A DNA stretch of 64,000 nucleotides from Bisporella sp. PMI_857 (Eukaryota > Ascomycota > Leotiomycetes > Helotiales > Helotiaceae). Where the stretch lies: assembly GCA_021307315.1 (NCBI GenBank), contig JAJSPD010000087.1, forward strand, positions 1 through 64,000, in the 5' to 3' direction. Positions 29,541 through 42,027 of this stretch are shown here, one piece after another. The number at the start of each line of letters is the position of its first letter. The first letter of the stretch is position 1. The position numbers and the translations under genes are program-made. The notes beneath the pieces were generated by a model. The model was not told where the DNA came from. It did not search any database and saw only the letters and a program-made list of their open reading frames with translations.

Positions 29541-31387
29541 TCCGCACGATGATTAGAGATCACCACGGGGTCTGGTAGGGTTTTGCTTTTGGTATTCCAG
29601 CGCCTCTGCTAATGACACGCTACATTCGAGGAGATGTACATGCACTTATGGAACGAAGAGCGAAGAGCCCATAGGACAGCTCATCTTCAGTGTGGCGTCA
29701 GGCTGAAGCCAGAGCTTGACGCTAACTCAGCCACTTTCCTATCCAGGATACGCGCTAAGCCTATCGAGAAGCCTTTGAACTAGGGCATTGTTAAATGGAG
29801 TACAATAATGACCGACCAACAAGCAGAGCAGTATTGACTGGTAAATGGGTTTACAAGCACAAGCGTGGCTCAAATAGCGAGATCCTACGGCACAAAATCG
29901 AGTTATGTCAAATGATGGTATAGTCTTGTTGAGAAGGAAGAAATGCATTTGGATTCCAATATTGATCTGTTTTCTTGCGCCGACCTGGGTAAAAGCTTTA
30001 ACAGGGTAAGACAGTTACCGCAAAATATAATAAGCAGGACTCAGATGTAAGAGGTATAAACGTACTGAAGAAAAAGAGCTACTATTATCGTTATCTCTAT
30101 TACGGAAAAACTCATCCAAAACAGTGCCACAATGCCACTTTAGTAGCGCCGCTTAAAAAAGAGCTTGTTCGGTCTGCGGTTGACCGGGTAGTTCTGCTTG
30201 CTGTATTCAATTTATAGCATTCAACTCTAATAAGTATACAGTGCGATAAAAGCTGAACTACATAGGTCTTGGCATTTAATCGACAATAATTATTAAGCTT
30301 GAAAGGGTAGAAAAGTAGAGATTTTTGCAGTTTAAAGTATTATTTAGTTTTCCAAGATAAAAGACCCGTTTTCGAGTTAGCTAGTAAGCAAAAAAGTCTT
30401 GAATTTGTTGCCGCTGTATCCAATATTGCGCTATTTTAGATAGGATCTTGTGCATTTTAGTAACGTTTTTAATAGTTTCTTGGAGCACTTTACTATCAGA
30501 GGCTTTTAAGAGGTCAGTAGTGCTAAGTTTCCAATGTCCCGGCAGAGCTTCGGTGGTGAAAATGATTCGGCCATCTCCTGTGTTTGAGACTTCGAGTTAT
30601 GTAACAAGCCAACAGGTGACAAATATTTCCGTACAAGTTTCTTTATTCCATTAAAATCAGTGGCCATTTTCGCTTCTTTTACGCAGTCTCGATATTCAGA
30701 GGGTTTTGAGAGAACGAGTGTTGGCGGTATGTACGTATTGGAAAGAAAAGGCGGAGAGTGCGCATAGGCAGAGGATGGACACCGCTCTAGCAGAACTGGG
30801 AATGAGCAGCTTTTATACGGCTAGCGGATTGATTTATAGCTCGTTGGATTGATATCCTGTCTCAGGAGAGTATCGCCAATTTCAACGCCGAATAAATGAA
30901 AGTCAAACCGATGTGTGGATATAGATAGAGTACCGCCGAGGGGTTGCTTGGTTATTCGGCTACACGGTCATTAGCCCAACATCTACGTCCACGCAGATCG
31001 AAGCTAGATCCCTAACCTAGGAAAGGGAAAACTTGCAATTGAACAGCCTGGCCATTAAGTCAGCGAAACGGTCAGTAAGTTGATCAGTTGGCTAGTTATT
31101 GTCAGCCGGTCAGTTTATAACAGTACAAGGGCACGAAGGAGACCGAATGCGACTTAGGCAAAGTGATTGTTTACAATGAGAGAAAGAGGTTCGCAAGGAG
31201 CGCTCTGGATTAAGCTATTTACACAGTACCCATAATGTATGAAAGTCACATGATTGTTCCCTCACCGTCGAGCTGTAGCCTGAACATTATTTATGATTCA
31301 AAAAAAAAGAAAAAGAAAAATTCTTCACCATCTACCCACAAGACAGCATATGGCTCTACAGTCTTCCTGGTGTGTCAAGAACAAGTA
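29541..31387. other. Long intergenic region
   Basis: About 1.8 kb with no recognisable gene, transposon end or RNA. Only motif-less short frames (for example 29739-29948, 30448-30654) and an A-rich run near 31300. Confidence 0.45.
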
Positions 31388-32670
31388 TTAGAACACAACC
31401 TGGTACTCAGCTTCAGTTGCCACCGAGATAGGACCCGTAGAGTCCAAGTGAACCTTGCAATTTGAAACCTCTTCATCGTCACCACACTGTCTTTTCTTCG
31501 TGTCCCAAATGCAGTTATTCTCCTGAGAACGAATATCGCAAGGAACATCAAGCAGAGTAATCGGCACGCAGGACTGGTCATCCAAAGTCGTAAAGGTAGC
31601 TCCCAGCATCTCGGTAGGACAAGTGGGACCGACGCCAGAGTCCTTGCCACTAAGACAATACTTGCCAGAAGGCCATTTGGTAATGGTAAAGATACCGGCT
31701 TGGGAGAAATGAGGCGTCTTGCTAATGTGAGACCCGTCCTTGGCATTGTTCAGCCATTGTCTTTTGGCCTGGCCCCCGTTCGCTGAGCCGTGGATGTCTT
31801 TGATGTAGAATGGCTGTCCTGGGTTGATGTCGTGCCTGGCTGAGCAATGCTCGTTGGAACAAAGCTGGAACTTGCCAAACTGCTGGGCTCGACTCTCCTC
31901 GGATGCTGTGTAGAAACCGGCGGAGTTATAGCCAAATCGAAGTCCGTTCTCCAAAGTGAAGGTGTAACATTTTCCTGACTTGATATTAGTATAACTGATC
32001 GTTTCTCAATTCGTAAGGGACTCACCAGTCTGAATTCCAGATGAACACTTCAAAACTTCGCAGACGCCGGTTGAGGACCTGTATGTGCCGGAAGGGCAAA
32101 TACATTGTCCATTGACCAAGATCTCTGCTCCGGGACATGTCACGGGTTTCGGCGGCTTGTATGTTTGGGTACACTCTTCGTACGTCTGTCCAATTGGGCA
32201 GCATTTATATCCTGTATTTTGGCGTCCGACAAGATCTTGACCAGCATTGCAGCAGTCAAAGGCTGTGACTTCGCTACCCTACACAGCGAATTAGTATGTG
32301 TTTTTCTATTCTAGTTGTTCCAGGAGCGTCAAGAATGGATGCAGGAGCCTGGGTTCCTGCCTCTCTACACGAGTATGACGGGTTGAACAATCGAACGCAC
32401 CAATAGTCGTTGGCCAGAACGACAGCAAGCTACCCAGTGTTTGTTTTCTGCGAAAGTAAATTGCTTGGAATCGTCCAGACATTTGAAAGCAATCTCAAAA
32501 TCCGACCCGGGGTATGCTTTGAGGGGAATCTCTGTAGCACCGTCAGAAACTCTCTGATCTGGCTCTAACTCAGCCACTTGGACATTCTCTCTTAAGTCAG
32601 GGCGAAGAGCCGCAAGTGTTTGAGAAATGTAGAGTGCCGAAGCAGCAAATAGAGCCTGTAAGAACTTCAT
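31388..32670 (-). CDS. Secreted cysteine-rich protein, unknown function
   Basis: Three exons: 32670-32401, 32278-32026, 31974-31388 (introns 122 and 51 nt), 369 residues. Begins with a clear signal peptide (MKFLQALFAASALYISQTLAA). Residues ~60-170 hold repeated CC/Cys modules (WVACCRSGQ, FDCCNAGQDL, YKCCPIGQTY, CICPSGTY), EGF- or Cys-knot-like in spacing. The rest (CYTFTLENGLRFGYN, KFQLCSNEHC, KYCLSG) could be a separate beta-rich domain. I recognise no enzyme family. It is divergent from the lectin-family gene at 33435 with ~760 bp between starts, so co-regulation is possible but unproven. Confidence 0.75.
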
Positions 32671-33434
32671 GATGGCAGTAATGATGGGTATTGCAAATTC
32701 AAAGATATTTGAAATAAGGGGAGCCAGTTCAGGAATTTTATTGCAAGCTGGTGGTGCTAAGTGACCCTCGAATACTACTTTATGATATGCCAATGGACTC
32801 CATTTGGCTCGTTTCTTCTGTCGGAAGGGAGCGACTTTGAAGGATCCTCCTCCAATGATCATCGATGCCTTGCATATGACCCCTCTTTGCTCGACCACAC
32901 TTCTCGCGCCATTAAAGCAGCTCTACTCTATCTCAATGTGTACGGATATGCACTCGAGAAGATGATCAGATAAGTTGCGGGTGGCTGGCGGAACGGCACC
33001 CGAGAAACCGACCTTTGTGGTCAAAACCCCTTTCTTGACTTTCGCTGGAACGCGGCGCTATCCGAGGAGCAAATCACCACCAACGGAAAAGGTGTTACCC
33101 ACTGCATTGCAGTTTATAGATTGAACAATATATGCTGTGCAACTTGTGAAGGCCGATCACAGCGTTTGTCAAAGTTCAGCTCCTAACATGGAGAAGTGGC
33201 TGGCTGGCAAACTGGAACCGGTTTAGATTGGAAATAATGGGGCTTGGCAGGTGGGGAGGTGGGGAGAGGTGTGAGAATATAAATTACAACTCAGACACCC
33301 AGTCCTGCCTGCGACCCCATCATGGACTGTATGTAGTTGGGTGCAAGCGTGAAGGTCTGAACCCAGAGCAAATCTCATCGCCCTCAGAAGTACCAGAAAC
33401 TGCAACAGACCGAATGAGCAAGTGAGTTTTCATC
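32671..33434. other. Divergent promoter region (Cys-rich protein / lectin)
   Basis: Separates two divergently oriented genes. Open frames here (32761-32973, 33228-33425) have no motif. Presumed shared promoter region; no specific binding site recognised. Confidence 0.4.
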
Positions 33435-34730
33435 ATGTCTACAATTGCTTGTGTCAAATCAGTCCTCCAAAAGACTTTCATCGCGGGATGCCAATTTAAT
33501 AACGGGAGAAGTTATGTAAGTAACAAATAATTGCGAAAACTAAAAATGACTTAATAATTTTAACGCAAAACAGCGCATCTTCTATCAGGCGCCTGATGGA
33601 GCTATTCATGCCTTCGCAACTGATAACTTCGGTGCTAAGTGGGAAGGCGGTGATACCTATCAGATGGTTCCTCCTGGGAGAGCCAAGGTAGAAACTCCAA
33701 TGGCGACTGTCATGTTCACATGGGACAAAGTGAGTCTTTAAAGATGGTTGAGTTTGAGTTTGGGCCCGTGGACTGGATGAGAAGCTGGTATTGACTGACG
33801 CTGTAATGTAGCAAGCGTGCTCCAGAACTTTTTACATTGGCAAAGGTAACAAGGTACGCGTATTTGGAGTATCAGGCGGCAAGCTTCATGATGGACGTGT
33901 GAATTGTGGCGAGTTTGTTGCTGCAGAGTACAGTCGTATTGGAGCAGTAGCTTGGGTAGATGGAAACACTCCACATATAAGGTGACATTTCCCATTTACA
34001 TAAATCTGAAAATCGAAGGATGGCACTTGAGAACATCAGTACAAAAGGATTTCTCGGCTAACGGAGATTCGTAGAATATATTTCCAAAAACCTGATGATG
34101 CTATTCAAGAGATCATTTTTGATGGCAGTAGAAACGAGCAGTACTATACTGGGCACACGTTTCCTACTCCTCTGAAAGGAACATCTCTTGCTTTCTTTTG
34201 CCAACCACTTTCAACCCGCGATCCCGCTCTCAAGGGGATAGTAATTCATGGGTTCTACCAGCACAGCGACCTTCGCATTATGGAAATTGTCTGGGATGGG
34301 ACTTGGCATCCAGGGAAGTGTTATATCTTTGTCCTTGCCCAACGACGAAGCTAATAACTGTCCAGGCCGCTTCATAAACGGCGACACTCCTGTCGAGCGC
34401 CAAACTCACATAACCGCTTCTATTAGTAGTGGCAAAGATATTGGGAAGGTCTGTGTGTATTGGACAAACAGCTGCGGTGATTTTCATACCGTGACAGAGT
34501 CTATCAGTCATAATGGCAACTGGCAAACCCCGAAACTCATTCCTGTCTGCTGCGCAGCAGGCAGCCCAAGATTGCTGTGCTGTGCTCACATCCCCAATGA
34601 CTCAACGCAAACACGTGTGCGATTGTTTTTCTTGGGCTACAATGGTTTGATCAATGATGCGAGGCGTGAGAATGGCCATTGGGGCTGGGGTGGGAAAGCA
34701 GGGGGGCAATGCCAATGGCAGCCATATTAG
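33435..34730 (+). CDS. Fungal fucose-specific lectin family protein (AAL-like), last donor site mutated
   Basis: Exons 33435-33515, 33574-33729, 33812-33981, 34075-34313, 34366-34730, giving 336 residues, close to the ~310 of six-bladed fucose lectins. Blade repeats are visible: RIFYQAPDGAIHAF, TFYIGKGNKVRVF, RIYFQKPDDAIQEI, LRIMEIVWDGTWHPG, VCVYWTNSCGDFHTV...GNW, RLFFLGYNGLINDA. No signal peptide, as in other family members. The last intron should start CAG|GTAAGT but reads CAG|GGAAGT at 34313/34314. Its acceptor (TCCAG at 34365), branch CTAAT and 52-nt length are normal, and skipping it restores the frame exactly. Unspliced, the frame stops at ~34355. So a working copy needs non-canonical splicing; otherwise the C-terminal third is lost. 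Confidence 0.8.
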
Positions 34731-34833
34731 GTCGTTCGAGTTTCAGAAATTTTGTGTATCAATTCGACCTAAACTAAATCATGTTGCAAAATGATTGAAT
34801 TATATTCTATAGCGAACTCGATGCAATCCAGTC

Positions 34834-36430
34834 TCACAACCGCGCAGCTCCATTAGCTAATGCATCGGACAGCACGGACGACACGCTATGGCTTTCTTCT
34901 TTAGATTTCCCAAATGGAAAAGACAACATTCTACTCAAACTAATTGAAGACTTCTCATGTCCAGAAGGCCTCCGATTCCCTTCATTTACTCGGGGACTCC
35001 TGTTCCAGGCAAATGACACCCTCAATGGGCTGATATGGGGATTATCCCCTCCTGTCTTCGGCAGTTGATCATCCTTTAATACTCCTGCACGATGAAGATC
35101 ATATACACTTGAATGAATATCTGCTCCATGTGGAATGTCACGAGGCGCTCCTAAGTTGGGCGGCCAGTGACGTGGAACCCATCTGCCGCCTTCGAGCTCG
35201 AGTCGGTTGAAAATAGGGAGAAGTTCTAGCATTTTTAGACTAAGTCCTTAGGGAATATAGAGTTTAATTTACCTAAGATCCACCAAAAAAAGACGGCTAA
35301 CCATGACGCACCCTTTCCGAATGCCAGCATGTCGTGTGGTTCCAACGCGTGCTTGCCTTCTCTCAGTCCCTGCCGACTATTAAGTTGGCGTCCGACATTC
35401 GCATCCTGATTGGCTTGTGTATAGCTGATTGAGCTATTTCGAAACGACAGTTTGTGGTGTGTATGTGGAAGCTTGTGTACTTCCTCCAGCATCCAGAGCA
35501 GTGGGGTGTCAGACAACAGGTATCTTTGATTTTGCCCCAAGCCCCAGCCGCCTCCAACATCGCCATGACCACCTGCAAACCACATTTCGACCACATCATT
35601 CGACAATTCTTTGCTATCCATCTTGAACAGTGCCGGTTTAAATTTGAGTCTTCTCTCATGAATTGAGACCGCATGTCGAACATGGGTCGCAGAAGATCTG
35701 GGAATATAGGTGAACGACTTTTGCGTCAGCGGGACCTCAAATTGGCCGACGCTGTTAACACAATCGAAGAGACCGAGAAAATGCACCTTGACGCCTTGGC
35801 GGCAGAATGTCTGCTTGAATCTCACCATAAATTTCTCATGTTCTTGGATATTTTCGGACTTGCTGTCATCTCCTCGATATTGTTGGAACTCTGAGAATGT
35901 CTCCCATGCAAAGTGTATCATTTCTTCATTTCCCTGTGACAGCAGCCCAATCGTATGTACCATTTCAGCAAGAAATCGAGCAGTGTATGCGCCCCTAGAG
36001 AAGCCGAATATGTAGATGCCATCATTTTCGAGATAATAGCGCATAAGAAATCGATACCCCGCCACAACATGGTCTACAAATGAAGTCCCAACTCCTTGAT
36101 CGACTGCGGCAGATATCTTGGAAAGCAATGCCGCAAGGTAGCTCTGGGGCTTGGAGTGCCGCCCCTCAGAATAAGTTCCGATTCCGGCTGGAAAATCAAT
36201 TAGTTCAGGTGTTTCTGCAGCATGTAGCCTCAACGAATATATAAATAATTTTTTTCGGGGCACCACTCACGTTGATAATAATGGAATTGATCGGGGTCTC
36301 GACGATCCAGCATTTGAAAGAGCTTTACGATGTTTGTGTCGAAGACATTTCCTTGAAACTTATTCCCGGTGCCATCGAAACATAAGACGAGCCTTCTTTG
36401 CTTTGTGGTAGGATTTTTTGAGCTCTGCAT
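34834..36430 (-). CDS. DUF2235 alpha/beta-hydrolase-like protein
   Basis: Three exons: 36430-36271, 36187-35273, 35225-34834 (introns 83 and 47 nt), 488 residues. N-terminal [11 protein letters not shown] and YYQPGIGTYS across the first splice. Nucleophile elbow [10 protein letters not shown] with the putative catalytic Ser. Then [28 protein letters not shown] and the tail block [18 protein letters not shown]...IHSSV. DUF2235 belongs to the T6SS phospholipase effector-like hydrolases; fungal members are widespread and mostly uncharacterised. No signal peptide. It is divergent to the fatty-acid oxygenase at 37142, so a lipase role feeding that enzyme is imaginable, but this is inference only. 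Confidence 0.88.
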
Positions 36431-37141
36431 CTTATGAAATCCGTAATAATTCCAGAAAAATGGGAAATATTCCCTGGAGTTTGACGAAGATCTCAGAATC
36501 CTAGCTCGGCTTCGATGCAGTCCAAAGCATAGCTGCCTTTCCGCTCGCAGATACGGTGTTTGTACACCTAGTCAACAGAGGACCGAGTATATCAATTGTT
36601 TGATGCAGTTGTTCCAATAAGGTAAGTAGTACCTTATGGAATGTCTCAGTACCCCACCCTGATAGGTGCTTCAGCTGGACACAGAATCGATTTTCTCGGA
36701 ATAATTCGTGTTGTTGTCATGCCGCGGTGCTGTCGGGAATTGATGCTACTTTGGGAGGCAGCTTCAGCTCATGCAATGCGACGTAGTCGACAAAACATCA
36801 CGATTGATTTAGCCGCCCGCCTCGCGGATCCTAATGCAAGCTTAACTTTAACTAGGGCGGCGAGGTGAAGCGAACAAAAAAACACCGGAGCCAAGCCAGC
36901 TCATTGTCTAGTCAACTGAGGTCCGGGAAATGTCCTAAGTTCCTCCGGCGAACAGGATCTATGCAATCGTTTTGAAAACTCCCTTTCCATACGTCAGCTA
37001 AACATCAAAGGACGGCGGCATTTAACTTTTCTATCTTGAAAATTTTCACGAGGTATGCTCGTGGTTCTTTAGATCCTTTTGGGAAAAAAGTTGAAACGCT
37101 CCTAACATCTCATCCCACAGACTTCTGGAAACGATCAGTTC
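36431..37141. other. Divergent promoter region (DUF2235 / oxygenase)
   Basis: 710 bp between the two start codons. Open frames 36641-36868 and 37036-37236 have no motif, and the latter overlaps the oxygenase start in another frame. No specific site recognised. Confidence 0.4.
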
Positions 37142-40100
37142 ATGATCATGGCAAGCCTCTGGGCCTTTGCCGCTTGCTTGGGACTTCTTATTCTATATTT
37201 CGAAATTGGTCACATACCGCTACCAAGTCTCAGTAACATCTCTAAATCCATCTTTTTCGTCTTGCCACGAAGAACTTACTGGATAATCAAATGGAAGTTA
37301 ATTGAGATGCTTCAGCGGATTTGGTATTTCCCTTACTATATCACTAGGACTATAATGGCATGTAGGACAGGATGGTGCGGTTGGCGCATGTATCTGACCT
37401 ATTGTCTCTATGAAGCCAAACACTTCGCCCGTTCGTATGCGGATATTTTTCTTGGAATTGCTACTCTGTCTTTTTATGTTGCAATTGGTCTCGCAATTTG
37501 GTCATGGTGGAGTCAAGAGTGGTCTTTTTATGGGTTTTCATCCACGGCGAGTTCATTGTGCACTAAAGTTATACGGTACATACCTGAGCATCTCGGAATC
37601 ATCTCTCCAAAAAATGGCATCCAGGAGAAATACGATGTCAATGGCTCGTATGGTGACCCAAAGGTACTTACCACAGGACTACTTGCGGATCTCAAGCACG
37701 TTGGCATCAAAGCCGGACGTAGAGACATTTTCACTCTCTTGAAGGTTGCAACTCAAAAGGGGAAACCAGTCGATGACAAGCTAATGACGGTGTGTATATT
37801 TCCGTGTTGTTCATAGAACTCTAGTTAACTGTTGATTAGATGGAAAAGTTGATTGCAATAACCGCATCTTTGCCACCGAATTCGAAATCCAGGAAGCGAT
37901 TGACGCACACGGTTGTTCGTACCTTATGGGATAGTCTTGAGCACCCCCCTCGTAGCTATCTGGGGGACACGTTTGAATATCGAACTCCTGATGGGAGTTA
38001 CAATGTCAGGTTTCGGTTTTCTTTCTTATAGGAAATTTTCCTTGTGTAATTAAGGTCTAACCTAAAATTTCAGAATATCCTCGTTCCTCATCTTGGTAAA
38101 GCCGGAACGCCTTACGCCAGGAGTGCCAGAATAGCCAAGAGACTTCACGGCGTACGCCCCGATCCCGGCTTGTTATTTGACCGTAAGGCTTATACTTATC
38201 ATGAATCAAATGCACTAGCGCTAATCTAGGCTAACAGTCCTCATGCGCCGTGACGACAAGTCGTTCAAAGAGAACCCTGCTGGTATCTCATCAGTTCTGT
38301 TCTACCATGCTACAATCATCGTGCATGGTAAGTTTTTCTTACGGATATCATAGGCACGCCTAACTCTTTTTAAATAGATATTTTTCGAACCAATCGAAAA
38401 AATCCTAATATCTCAGACACGTCATCATATCTTGACCTCGCCCCACTTTACGGCTCTTCACTGGAAGACCAATTGAAAGTTAGGACCATGTCATGTGGTC
38501 TTCTTAAACCGGATACGTTCCATGAGAAACGTCTCCTTGCACAGCCTCCTGGAATCAATGTCATGCTTATCATGTACAGTCGTTTCCACAATTACGTGGC
38601 GGATGTTCTACTGAAAATAAACGAAAATGGTCGCTTCACTCTTCAACCATACAAGACAGAAGAAGAAAAGAAAAAGGCATTAGAGAAGCAGGACAATGAT
38701 CTTTTCCAAACTGCGCGCCTGTAAGTTAGGACCGATGTTCTTCCAGAGTCTCTGTTAACAGCTCAGTATCGTTGGTGGTTTATATATCAATATTTGCCTG
38801 CATGACTATCTAAGGGGTTTGACGAATACACACCACTCAAATAGCACCTGGACTCTCGATCCGCGAGTCGAAATCACCAAGCAATATGATGGTGAAGACG
38901 TTGAGCGTGGCTGTGGCAATCAGGTTTCAGCTGAATTCAACCTTCTTTACCGCTTCCACTCCATCATTTCTAAAAGAGATGAAAAATGGCTGGAAACTTT
39001 TCTCAGTTCACTTTTCCCAGGTAACAAACCTCTGTCTGAAATACCTCCTGCCGAGTTCTTTCAAGCTTTCTTGAGCTATGAAGCAAGAATTGATCCCGAT
39101 CCAAGCAAGCGCGAGTTTGACGGTCTGAAGAGAGGCCGAGACGGCAAGTTCAAGGACGAAGATCTTGTGAACATCATAACAAGCGCTATGGAAGACCCCG
39201 CTGGACTTTTTGGATCAAGGATGGTGCCTAAGGCCCTTCGTGTGGTTGAAATCTTGGGCATTCTTCAAGCCCGAAAATGGGGAATGGCATCTTTGAACGA
39301 GTTCCGCCACTTCTTCGGTTTGAAAAAGCACGAAAGCATGGAAGATATCAACCCAGACCCTGAAATAGCATCTCTCCTAAGAAAACTTTATGACCACCCG
39401 GATATGGTGGAGCTTTACCCAGGACTCTTCATCGAAGACGCAAAGCCTCGCATGGATCCCGGTTGTGGTGGATGTCCCCCATATACAGTTGGAAGGGCAG
39501 TGTTTTCAGACGCTGTGGTCCTCGTTCGATCAGATAGATTCTACACTATCGACTACACAGCTGCCACACTTACCAATTGGGGGCTACAAGAAGTGCAGCA
39601 AGACTATAAAGTCCTCGGAGGGTCCATGTTCTACAAACTCTTCCAGAGAGCCTTCCCAGGATGGTATCCATACAACAGCCTTCACATCATGCAGCCAATG
39701 TTCACATGGAAAATGAACAAACAAATCGCTGAAGAGATTGGAACAATTGACCAGTACTCCTTGAAAGGCCCAAAAAAGCCGGCTGCTCCAATCGTCATCA
39801 CCAAGCACTCGACTGTTCTTCAAGTCCTCAAAGATCAATCGGCTTTCAGAGTTCCATGGCTTCCAGCACTAAACGACCTTTTTCCTGGTAAGACCGACTA
39901 TGGAAGCTTCATGCTGAGCGGTGATGCAGCTTCAAATGCGAAACAGCGAGCACTCGTTGAAAGCATCATCTATGGGCCAGATGAGTTTGGTCAGCTTATT
40001 ATGGAATTCGTGACTGCTGCGGCCAAAGGGTGCCTCGAAACAGAAGGCTTCCAAATGAATGCAAACAATCTGTGCCAGGTCGACATCATCAGAGAGTAAG

Positions 40101-42027
40101 TGTTTGCACATAATTTAGTACTCAGGGTGGGATGCTGACCTTTTTAGTATTGCTATTCCGGTCAATGCACGTTTGATCGGTGATCTCTTCTACCTGGACT
40201 TAAAGGGTCCGCAAAACCCCAACGGCGCACTCACCACCAAAGAACTTTACAAACATTTGTTAAACGTACGTACTTGGGGATTCAACAACAACGATCCAGC
40301 GCTGGCCTTCTTGAGAAGGATCTGGGCACAAGAAGGTGCAACAGTCCTGACAAACACCACGAGGTCCAACGTCAGAGGTGTTGTCGCCAGTAGACTATAT
40401 ATGGGCTCGAAGCGGCTGTTCGGTCGATATAGGAATCACATCAAGTTAGGCTCACTTCGTTGGTATGGTCAACACGTAGTGCGTCAGCTATCTGCCAATG
40501 GTATTTCAAGTAAAGAGGTTGCAGAAACTATGTGGCTCACAGCTGTTGCTGGTATTGGCGTCCCAGTTGGCTTGGTAAGTCACCTTGACCTAGACAAGCT
40601 TTGATTAAATTAACTTCCGAGAGTAGTTCGCTGAGGTCCTTCAATTCTTCTTGCAACTTGGCAATTCCGAGCTATGGGAGCGAATACAAGATTTGGTAGC
40701 TTCTAACAGCCCGACCATGGACTCTCTGTTGAAGCAGTATGTGCTAGAGGCTCAACGAATGGTCAGCAGACAGCGTAACTTGCGTATCTGTGAGTCCCCG
40801 GTCACTATTGATGGCCAGAAGTTCAACAAGGGTGACACCGTCATTTGCCTTCTAGTAAGCCTCCTGCCTAAAGTAAATCCTAACACTAAATTCCTGACTA
40901 TTGAAGGGCCCGGCTTGCCAAGATGCTGCTGCTGTACCAGACCCCCAAACTTTCAAGCTAGGCCGTCCCTCGGAGGCATACGTGCATTTCGGCTACGGAG
41001 CCCATGCGTGTTTAGGCCGAGAAATTGCTTTGACTTACTGCGTCGGTCTCCTGAAAGTGGCAGCTTCACTGAAAAACCTACGTCCAGCGCCAGGTGATAT
41101 GGGTACTTTGAAATCTATCAATATAGGATCTGAACGGTGCTATCTGGACGATACTTGGTCTTTCCTGACGTTTGATCCAACGAGTAAGCATAAGTCCACG
41201 TTCTCCTTATCGCATCCTGACCTTTTCTGCAGCTTGGAAATTGCACTACGAGGGTTTGGGTAAGGGAGTATGGAAACCCAAGACACCAAGTCCAAAGGTA
41301 TCAGATGCCGCAAAGGAAAACCCACAAGAGGCAGTCCTTGAGCCCGAGGCGGATGGCCACTGGCAATGGATCCCGTCTTCCAAGAGTAATTCGGAAAGTG
41401 GCACGCCCGAAGTATCACAACCACCGCCGGTGATAGCCACCCCGCCAAAACCTAAACAATCGACCGCGCCTCCAACTAAGAATCCAATCCAACAACCAAA
41501 GGTGCTGTCAGATCAGGTAAATGGAACCTACCAGCTCACCTGCCCCCCACGCACTGACGCTGACATCTCAGCCCCTCCCCAAAGATCTCGGCCACCTTGA
41601 CGATGTCTTTTATTGCAAAATAGACTGGTTCTACGTCTCCTCATCACGCCGAGATCCCACCGCTTCCATGCCCGACGAAATCAAACCGCCACCGCTGCCA
41701 GCATTATCGAGCCAGACATCACTCAGCGAGTTTTGGCAAACGATTCAAATCCCCGTTCCTCGCGACCTCGGCCACCTTGACGACGTCTTCCAAAACGAAT
41801 GCACCTGGTACTGGGGGCGCGATTCACACAGAGATGCGAAAATCAGCATGCCGGACAGCATCAAGCCGCCCCCACCGCCCACGTCGAGCCCCGATCCTAC
41901 AGCTAGTGAGCCCACATCCGCAAGTTTTCCTCGGTCTTCTCGCGGACGGAGGCAGTCAAACAGAAATTCTAGCGAGGCTTGGCAGGAGGCTCCGGTCGTA
42001 GGCCACAAGCGGAAAGATATGAAGTGA
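37142..42027 (+). CDS. Ppo-type fatty acid dioxygenase-cytochrome P450 fusion (psi factor producing oxygenase family)
   Basis: Eleven exons: 37142-37789, 37840-38004, 38074-38182, 38238-38327, 38378-38720, 38767-40095, 40148-40574, 40627-40854, 40907-41183, 41233-41516, 41572-42027; 1451 residues, longer than the usual ~1050-1150. Heme dioxygenase domain ~175-800: FYHATIIVHDIFRT (distal His ~337), RFHNYVADVL, LLYRFH (Tyr ~513, His ~516). C-terminal P450 ~880-1230 with VLEAQRM and FGYGAHACLGRE (heme Cys ~1148), so the P450 should bind heme. The family oxidises oleic/linoleic acid to hydroperoxides, isomerised by the P450 to dihydroxy acids (psi factors) that steer sporulation and secondary metabolism. 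Unusual: a ~150-residue hydrophobic N-terminus with two likely membrane segments, and a Pro-rich tail holding two copies of a PxDLGHLDDVF repeat. Exon 11 and the N-terminus are the least certain parts. Confidence 0.9.
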
